A DNA stretch of 6,973 nt, taken from assembly GCA_025937035.1 (NCBI GenBank), contig JAICSG010000203.1, positions 1 to 6,973 on the forward strand. Direction: 5' to 3'. Under the pieces are notes generated by a model. The model saw nothing but the letters and a program-made list of their open reading frames with translations. It searched no databases and was not told the DNA's origin. Numbering within the stretch: the stretch's first letter is position 1; every line of letters begins with the position of its first letter. Positions 1-4,462 of the stretch are shown here, piece after piece. Made by a program: the position numbers and the translations under genes. Source of the DNA: Thermoanaerobaculia bacterium. Its GTDB lineage: Bacteria > Acidobacteriota > Thermoanaerobaculia > Multivoradales > UBA5704.

Positions 1-1607
1 ACCGGGTGATCCCGCGCGGCGACGTCCAGCTCCTCTGGGTGATGGCGGCCGGCATGGCGGCGCTGGTGGGCTTCAGCTTCCTCTCGTCCCTCCTGCGCTC
101 CTTCCTGCTGCTCTACATGCGCACCCATCTCGACGCGCGGATGACGCTCGACTTCCTGGACCACCTCGTCGACCTCCCGTACGCCTTCTTCCAGCAGCGC
201 TCGGCCGGCGACCTGATCATGCGGATGGGGAGCAACGCCACGGTGCGCGAGATCCTCACCTCGGGCGCCCTCTCCGGCGTGCTCGACGGCCTGATGGTGA
301 CCCTCTATCTGGTCCTCCTGCTGGCCGCGAGCCCCAGCATGGGGCTGCTGGTGGTGCTGCTGGGCGCCTTCCGGGTCGGTCTCTTCCTGTTCACCCGCAA
401 GAAGACGCGGGACCTGATGTCGCGCTCCCTGCAGACCGAGGCGCGCTCGCAGAGCTATCAGGTCAACCTCCTGGCCGGCATCGAGACCCTGAAGGCGGCC
501 GGCGCCGAGCACCGCTCGGTGGAGCAGTGGTCGCACCTCTACGTCGACGTGCTCAACATCTCGCTCGCCCGCGGCCGCTTGCAGGCCTTCGTGGACTCGA
601 CCCTCTCGGCCCTGGGGACAGCCTCGCCGCTGGTGGTGCTGGTCTGGGGCGGCGTCCAGGTGCTCAACGGGCAGCTCTCGCTGGGCACCATGCTGGCGCT
701 CAACGCCCTGGCGGCCGGCTTCCTGACGCCGCTCTCGACCCTGATCACCAACGCCTTCCAGTTCCAGCTCCTGGGCAGCTACATGGACCGGCTGGAGGAC
801 GTGCTGGAGACGCCGCGCGAGCAGGACCCGGCGACGGTCAAGCCGGCATCCCGCCTCAAGGGGGGGATCCGGCTGGAGAACGTCAGCTTCCGCTACGGCC
901 CGCTGGCGCCGCTGGCGGTGCGGGACGTCTCGGTGGACATCCCTCCCGGCCGCTTCGTGGCCCTGGTGGGGCGGTCCGGGGCCGGGAAGTCGACCCTGGC
1001 GAGCCTGCTGGTGGGGCTCTATCCGCCCACCGAGGGGCGCATCCTCTTCGACGGCATCGACCTCGCGGAGCTGGAGTTCCGTTCCGTGCGCCGCCAGGTT
1101 GGGGTGGTGCCGCAGCACCCCTATCTCTTCGGCAGCAGCATCCGGGGGAACATCACCCTCTCGGACCCCACCCTGCCGCTCTCCCGGGCCGTGGAGGCGG
1201 CGAAGCTGGCCCACATCCACGACGACATCGTGGTGATGCCGATGGGCTACGAGACCATCCTCTCCGACGGCGGCGCCTCGCTCTCCGGCGGCCAGCGCCA
1301 GCGCCTGGCCCTCGCCCGCGCCCTGGTCCACCGGCCGGCCATCCTCCTGCTGGACGAGGCCACCAGCGCCCTCGACACCAGGACCGAGCGGGAGATCCAG
1401 CGCGAGCTGGAGGCCCTGCGCGCCACCCGCATCGTCATCGCCCACCGCCTGAGCACCATCCGCCACGCCGACCTCATCCTCGTCATGGACGACGGCCGCC
1501 TGGTCGAGCAGGGGCGCCACGAGGAGCTGATCGCCCTCGGCGGCGTCTACGCCAGCCTGGTGGCGGCGCAGGTGGAGAAGGAGAAGATGCAGGCGGCGGA
1601 GGTTTAG
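1..1607 (+). CDS. ABC exporter, fused membrane and ATPase domains (5'-truncated)
   Basis: An ATP-driven inner-membrane exporter half-transporter, expected to work as a homodimer. The frame is open to the left window edge, so the GTG at 6 is probably an internal Val codon and the true start lies upstream. Numbering from that codon (533 residues): membrane helices about 9-35, 88-109, 112-130, 200-217 and 225-245. The intracellular-loop motif around 57-74 (LPYAFFQQRSAGDLIMR) is typical of peptide/bacteriocin exporters. The ATPase domain is complete: Walker A GRSGAGKST 322-330, Q-loop Gln370, signature LSGGQ 426-430, Walker B ILLLDE 446-451, D-loop SALD 454-457 and switch His480. Family knowledge: relatives of this type often carry an N-terminal C39 peptidase that trims leader peptides and total about 700 residues; whether this one does cannot be seen. 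The substrate is unknown. A lipid exporter of the MsbA type or an RTX-type secretion ATPase is a less likely alternative. It appears to be a separate transcription unit from the T6SS genes. Confidence 0.93.
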   Translation, partial: RVIPRGDVQLLWVMAAGMAALVGFSFLSSLLRSFLLLYMRTHLDARMTLDFLDHLVDLPYAFFQQRSAGDLIMRMGSNATVREILTSGALSGVLDGLMVTLYLVLLLAASPSMGLLVVLLGAFRVGLFLFTRKKTRDLMSRSLQTEARSQSYQVNLLAGIETLKAAGAEHRSVEQWSHLYVDVLNISLARGRLQAFVDSTLSALGTASPLVVLVWGGVQVLNGQLSLGTMLALNALAAGFLTPLSTLITNAFQFQLLGSYMDRLEDVLETPREQDPATVKPASRLKGGIRLENVSFRYGPLAPLAVRDVSVDIPPGRFVALVGRSGAGKSTLASLLVGLYPPTEGRILFDGIDLAELEFRSVRRQVGVVPQHPYLFGSSIRGNITLSDPTLPLSRAVEAAKLAHIHDDIVVMPMGYETILSDGGASLSGGQRQRLALARALVHRPAILLLDEATSALDTRTEREIQRELEALRATRIVIAHRLSTIRHADLILVMDDGRLVEQGRHEELIALGGVYASLVAAQVEKEKMQAAEV

Positions 1608-1618
1608 TCCTCCCCGCC

Positions 1619-1639
1619 GTCGTCGAATCCGCGACTTTT
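1619..1639 (+). terminator. Possible weak terminator after the ABC exporter gene
   Basis: Twelve bases after the exporter stop codon, GTCGT (1619-1623) can pair with GCGAC (1631-1635), including one G-U pair, around a 7-base loop. Four T residues follow (1636-1639). The stem is short and the T-run small, so this is only a weak candidate. Its position at the end of one unit and before the putative promoter of the next is what makes it worth listing. Confidence 0.22.
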
Positions 1640-1650
1640 CCCCGTCTTCC

Positions 1651-1679
1651 TTGCACACCCGCCAAAAACACTGTAGAGT
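1651..1679 (+). promoter_or_regulatory. Putative sigma-70-type promoter for the tssJKLM operon
   Basis: TTGCAC (1651-1656) and TAGAGT (1674-1679) are separated by exactly 17 bp. They match the -35 and -10 consensus at 3/6 and 4/6 positions. They sit in the only clearly less GC-rich patch of the window (56 A/T in the 120 bases 1621-1740 by hand count). Transcription from here would start near 1686 and leave a leader of about 50 nt before the ATG of tssJ. No GG/GC pair with sigma-54 spacing is seen near it. The housekeeping factor of a non-model, high-GC host may prefer other sequences, so confidence is modest. Confidence 0.35.
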
Positions 1680-1736
1680 CTGCAAGCTCCCTCAAGGGTA
1701 GTTCGTTGTTGATCTCGCGAAGCATTGGTCGGTCTG

Positions 1737-2225
1737 ATGTACGCCCGTCAGCGGTTCCTTCATTTATCCAGCATTCTCTGTAAAGGGACGTGTATCCTCT
1801 TGCTCGCCGCCGCCCTCGGGTGCGGCACGGGCTCGAAGTCGCTGTTCGGCGGCGACGTGGCGGTCCAGGTGTCGGCGGAGCCGGGGATCAACCAGGACAG
1901 CCCGGTGCCGGTCGAGCTGGTGATCGTCTTCGACAAGGACCTCCTGGCGCAGCTCACCGGCATGACCGCCCGCGACTGGTTCCAGAAGCGGGAGCAGATC
2001 CACAAGGACCATCCGGGCGAGGACGACCTCCTCACCATGAGCTGGGAGGTGGTGCCGGGGCAGAGCCTGCCGGAGTCCAGCCTCTCCTTCGGCTCCGGCG
2101 CGCGCGGCGGCCTGGTCTTCGCCGACTACTTCTCGGACGGCGCCCACCGCGCCCGCGTCGATCCTCACCAGAACGTCAAGATCCGCCTGATGACCGACGA
2201 CGTCGCCGTGGAGCAGACGCCATGA
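1737..2225 (+). CDS. tssJ: T6SS outer-membrane lipoprotein, TssJ-like
   Basis: Predicted 162-residue lipoprotein that would sit in the inner leaflet of the outer membrane and bind the periplasmic tip of TssM. The N-terminus has basic residues (R4, R6, K16), a hydrophobic stretch 20-27 and a lipobox-like AALGC with the acceptor Cys29. The order AL at -3/-2 is less usual than LA. Residue +2 is Gly, not Asp, which fits outer-membrane sorting. The mature part follows the TssJ beta-sandwich plan: a first strand VAVQVSAEPGIN (41-52), then PVPVELVIVFD, then a loop ending in VVPGQ (about 104-108), and a late GLVFADYFSDGAHRARVDP block (125-143) where classical TssJ has an F-rD...WR motif. Sequence identity to model TssJ looks low; the assignment leans on these features and on the position just before tssK. 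ATG 1737 is chosen over the in-frame TTG at 1725; neither has a strong ribosome binding site, and the frame has a stop at 1710-1712. The stop overlaps the tssK start (ATGA). Confidence 0.8.
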   Translation: MYARQRFLHLSSILCKGTCILLLAAALGCGTGSKSLFGGDVAVQVSAEPGINQDSPVPVELVIVFDKDLLAQLTGMTARDWFQKREQIHKDHPGEDDLLTMSWEVVPGQSLPESSLSFGSGARGGLVFADYFSDGAHRARVDPHQNVKIRLMTDDVAVEQTP

Positions 2226-3571
2226 GCGACGCCCGCCGCGATTTTCCCCCGATCGTGGAGGCCATCGACTGGCACGAGGGGATGCTGCTCGCCCCGCAGC
2301 ACTTCCAGCAGCTCGCCCAGCGCCACGAGGGGATGCTCCATTACCACGCGGCGGCCCTCTCGCCGTTCCACTGGGGGGTGCTGCGGCTGCGGCTGGACGG
2401 CGCGGCGATCACTCAAGGGGTGCTGCGGGTGGAGGAGCTGGAGGCGGTGCTGCCCGACGGCCTGATCGTCTCGCGCGAGCCCGGCGATCCGGAGCCGCTG
2501 GAGGTCGACCTCCAGCCCCACGCGGGGGCGGTCGACGGCGGCGCGGCCACGGTGTTCCTGGCGGTGCCGGCCCGCCGCTCGGGGCTCTCGCCGCTCCAGG
2601 AAGACCTCCCGCGCTACCGCTCGGTGGAGGGCGGGCCGGTGGTGGACGAGTCGTCGGGCGAGGGGGAGGTGCTCATCCCGCGCCTGCGGCCCTGCCCGGT
2701 CCTGCTGGTGGGCGAGGCGCCGGCGCGGCGCTACAGCGCCATCCCCATCGCCCGCGTGCGCCAAGCCGATCAGAAGTTCCGGCTGGACGAGAGCTGGGAG
2801 CCGCCGTCGCTGCGCGTCCCCCTCGGCTCGCCGCTCGGCCGCATGGCCGCCGAGGTGGCCGAGCGGCTGCGCAAGAAGGCCGGGGTCCTCGCCGACCGCA
2901 CCCGCGCCCGCGGGGTGGCGCAGCCGGCCCAGATGCTCGAGACCCAGATGATGATCCACAGCCTGATGGGCGCGCTGCCGCGGCTGGAGGCGGTGCTCGC
3001 CACCGGCCTGGCGCACCCGTTCGCCCTCTATCTCGCCCTCTGCGAGGTGGCCGGCCACGCGGCGGCGGTGGGGCACGGGCTCATCCCGCCGATCTTCCCG
3101 GCCTACGACCACGCCGACCCACAAGCCGCCTTCGCCCGCGTGCGCGACTTCATCCTGCGCGTGGCGAGCGAGGGGGTGAGCGAGTCGTACAGCCCGTTCC
3201 GCTTCTACTTCGAGCACGGCTTCTACAGCCTCGGCTTCGACGAGAGCTGGCGCAACCTGCCGCTGGTGCTGGGGGTGCGCGGGCAGGCCGGGATGTCCGA
3301 GGAGGAGACCGAGGCCTGGGTGGAGCAGAGCCTGATCGGCTCGCAGAGCCTGATCCCGGGGATGCGCGACCGCCGCGTGCTCGGCGCCAGGCGGCGGCGG
3401 ATCGAGCGCGAAGGGGACCTGGTGCCGGCGGGCGGGGTCCTCCTCTTCGCCCTGGAGCCCGACCCCGAATTCATCCAGCCCGGGCAGGTCCTGCAGGTCT
3501 GGAACGCCGCCGACCGCGGCGAGACCCCGCGCGTGACCGAGATCGTCCTCTACGTGAAGGTGCCCCGATGA
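2222..3571 (+). CDS. tssK: T6SS baseplate-membrane connector TssK
   Basis: A 449-residue cytoplasmic protein, the usual TssK length of about 445. In known systems TssK forms trimers that hold the TssF/TssG/TssE wedges through the N-terminal domain and contact TssL and TssM through the C-terminal domain, so it docks the phage-like baseplate on the membrane complex. The family hallmark is clear at the N-terminus: W17 followed by EGMLLAPQHFQQ (19-30). The middle region has an IPIARV strand (174-179) and a helical bundle (about 205-285), then a P-Y-D-H-D motif (293-299, FPAYDHA) and a C-terminal beta-rich domain ending in IVLYVKVP. The start ATG at 2222 overlaps the tssJ stop, with GGAG at 2210-2213, 8 nt upstream. 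The same frame is open back to 1790, but that upstream part is an Arg/Pro/Gly-rich shadow of tssJ and is excluded. No truncation or missing region is apparent. Confidence 0.95.
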   Translation: MSDARRDFPPIVEAIDWHEGMLLAPQHFQQLAQRHEGMLHYHAAALSPFHWGVLRLRLDGAAITQGVLRVEELEAVLPDGLIVSREPGDPEPLEVDLQPHAGAVDGGAATVFLAVPARRSGLSPLQEDLPRYRSVEGGPVVDESSGEGEVLIPRLRPCPVLLVGEAPARRYSAIPIARVRQADQKFRLDESWEPPSLRVPLGSPLGRMAAEVAERLRKKAGVLADRTRARGVAQPAQMLETQMMIHSLMGALPRLEAVLATGLAHPFALYLALCEVAGHAAAVGHGLIPPIFPAYDHADPQAAFARVRDFILRVASEGVSESYSPFRFYFEHGFYSLGFDESWRNLPLVLGVRGQAGMSEEETEAWVEQSLIGSQSLIPGMRDRRVLGARRRRIEREGDLVPAGGVLLFALEPDPEFIQPGQVLQVWNAADRGETPRVTEIVLYVKVPR

Positions 3572-4446
3572 GCGCCCGGGCCGGCTTCGGTACCGGCGGC
3601 AACGGCGAGACGCTGCTGCTCGACCAGTTCCGCGACTTCTACCAGGAGGTGGTGCGCTGGAAGCGGCTGGCCGCCCGCGAGGGGGGAGCCCTCGCCGCGG
3701 TGTCGGCCGGCGGCGGCCCGGGCGGCGTGGTGGTGGCGGGGCCGGGCGCCTCGTCCAGCGCCCTGATGCTGGTCGGCGGCTCCGGAGGAGCGATGCCGCC
3801 GGCGCCGGCCGCCGCTCCGGCGGTCGCCCCCGCTACGGTCTGGCAGGCGCTGCTGGGCGTGCTCAGCCGCCAGGAGGCGGAGGTCCGGCGCTCGGGCGGC
3901 GAGTACGCGCTGGCGATCTACCGCCGGGCCCAGTACGTGATGGCGGCGCTCGCCGACGAGATCTTCCTCTATCTCGACTGGCCCGGCCGCGAGGCCTGGC
4001 GGACCAACCTTCTGGAGTTCAAGCTCTTCCAGACCTACCGCGCCGGCGAGGAGGTCTTCCGCCGCATCGAGGCCCTGCTGCGCACGCGCGACCCCGCGGA
4101 CTCGGAGCTGGCCAAGATCTACCTGATGGCGCTGGCGCTGGGCTTCCGCGGCGAGCTGCGGGGGCCCGAGGCCCAGGCGCGCATCGACTGGTACCGGCGC
4201 GAGCTCTACACCTTCCTGACCCACCGCGATCCCGGCACCCCGCGCGAGCCGCGCTCGCTGTTCCCCGAGGCCTACCAGAGCACCCTCGAGACCTCCGGCG
4301 CCAGCCGCCGGCTCTCCGCGGCCCGCCGCTGGCTGCTCGCCGGGCTGGTGCTCGCGGTGCTCTGGATCGTCGCCCAGCACCGCGTCTGGATCGGCGTCGT
4401 CGAGGACCTGCAACCCCTGGTCGACAAGATCAACCAGGCCCGCTAG
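3568..4446 (+). CDS. tssL: T6SS inner-membrane protein TssL (DotU family)
   Basis: A 292-residue C-tail-anchored inner-membrane protein that partners TssM and recruits the baseplate through TssK. Residues 15-38 are a first amphipathic helix. Residues about 41-91 are a Gly/Ala/Pro/Ser/Val-rich insert. The DotU helical core covers about 92-245, with the conserved ALADEIFL (127-134), W138 and W144 before NLLE (147-150), AGEEVF (159-164) and ALGFRGELRG (190-199). A single membrane helix lies at about 255-270 (WLLAGLVLAVLWIVAQ), followed by a short periplasmic tail of about 20 residues. There is no OmpA-like or other peptidoglycan-binding domain, so this is a short-form TssL, and cell-wall anchoring would need another protein. 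ATG at 3568 overlaps the tssK stop (ATGA), with GAAGG at 3556-3560 as ribosome binding site, so translation is probably coupled to tssK. The insert is the one feature unlike the usual family layout. Confidence 0.93.
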   Translation: MSARAGFGTGGNGETLLLDQFRDFYQEVVRWKRLAAREGGALAAVSAGGGPGGVVVAGPGASSSALMLVGGSGGAMPPAPAAAPAVAPATVWQALLGVLSRQEAEVRRSGGEYALAIYRRAQYVMAALADEIFLYLDWPGREAWRTNLLEFKLFQTYRAGEEVFRRIEALLRTRDPADSELAKIYLMALALGFRGELRGPEAQARIDWYRRELYTFLTHRDPGTPREPRSLFPEAYQSTLETSGASRRLSAARRWLLAGLVLAVLWIVAQHRVWIGVVEDLQPLVDKINQAR

Positions 4447-4462
4447 GAAGAGGACGCCCTTG
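4445..4462 (+). promoter_or_regulatory. Strong ribosome binding site fixing the TTG start of tssM
   Basis: AGGAAGAGGA (4445-4454) begins within the tssL stop codon and is followed, 5 nt later, by TTG (4460-4462). There is no ATG or GTG in this frame at a comparable distance, and the next in-frame GTG (4523) would delete most of the first membrane helix. This purine-rich site therefore decides the unusual start of tssM. Confidence 0.75.

Noticed and set aside
6..8. GTG at position 6 as the true start of the ABC exporter
   Set aside because: The frame is open upstream to the window edge, and starting here would leave the membrane domain short of its first helices; the gene is more simply cut by the window.
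1725..1736. TTG at 1725 as the start of tssJ
   Set aside because: It adds only four residues to an already long signal-peptide n-region, and there is no well-spaced ribosome binding site; ATG 1737 is the simpler choice, though the matter is not settled.
527..1783. A 418-codon + strand frame overlapping the ABC exporter
   Set aside because: It is Gly/Ala/Pro/Arg/His-rich nonsense in another frame of a gene with all ABC ATPase motifs intact.
1800..1802. TTG at 1800 as the tssJ start, using the AAGGGA at 1783-1788
   Set aside because: This would leave only about seven residues before the lipidation Cys, too short for a signal peptide, so the purine run is probably incidental.
1790..2221. Extension of the tssK frame upstream across tssJ
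   Set aside because: The extra residues are Arg/Pro/Gly-rich with no domain, the TssK hallmark starts just after ATG 2222, and the tssJ frame there has a signal peptide and lipobox.
2165..3217. A 350-codon - strand frame opposite tssK, and a similar one at 3550-4542 opposite tssL
   Set aside because: Both have the same shadow composition (Arg, His, Glu, Gln, Ala, Gly, Leu), no ribosome binding context and no domain; the + strand genes are well supported.
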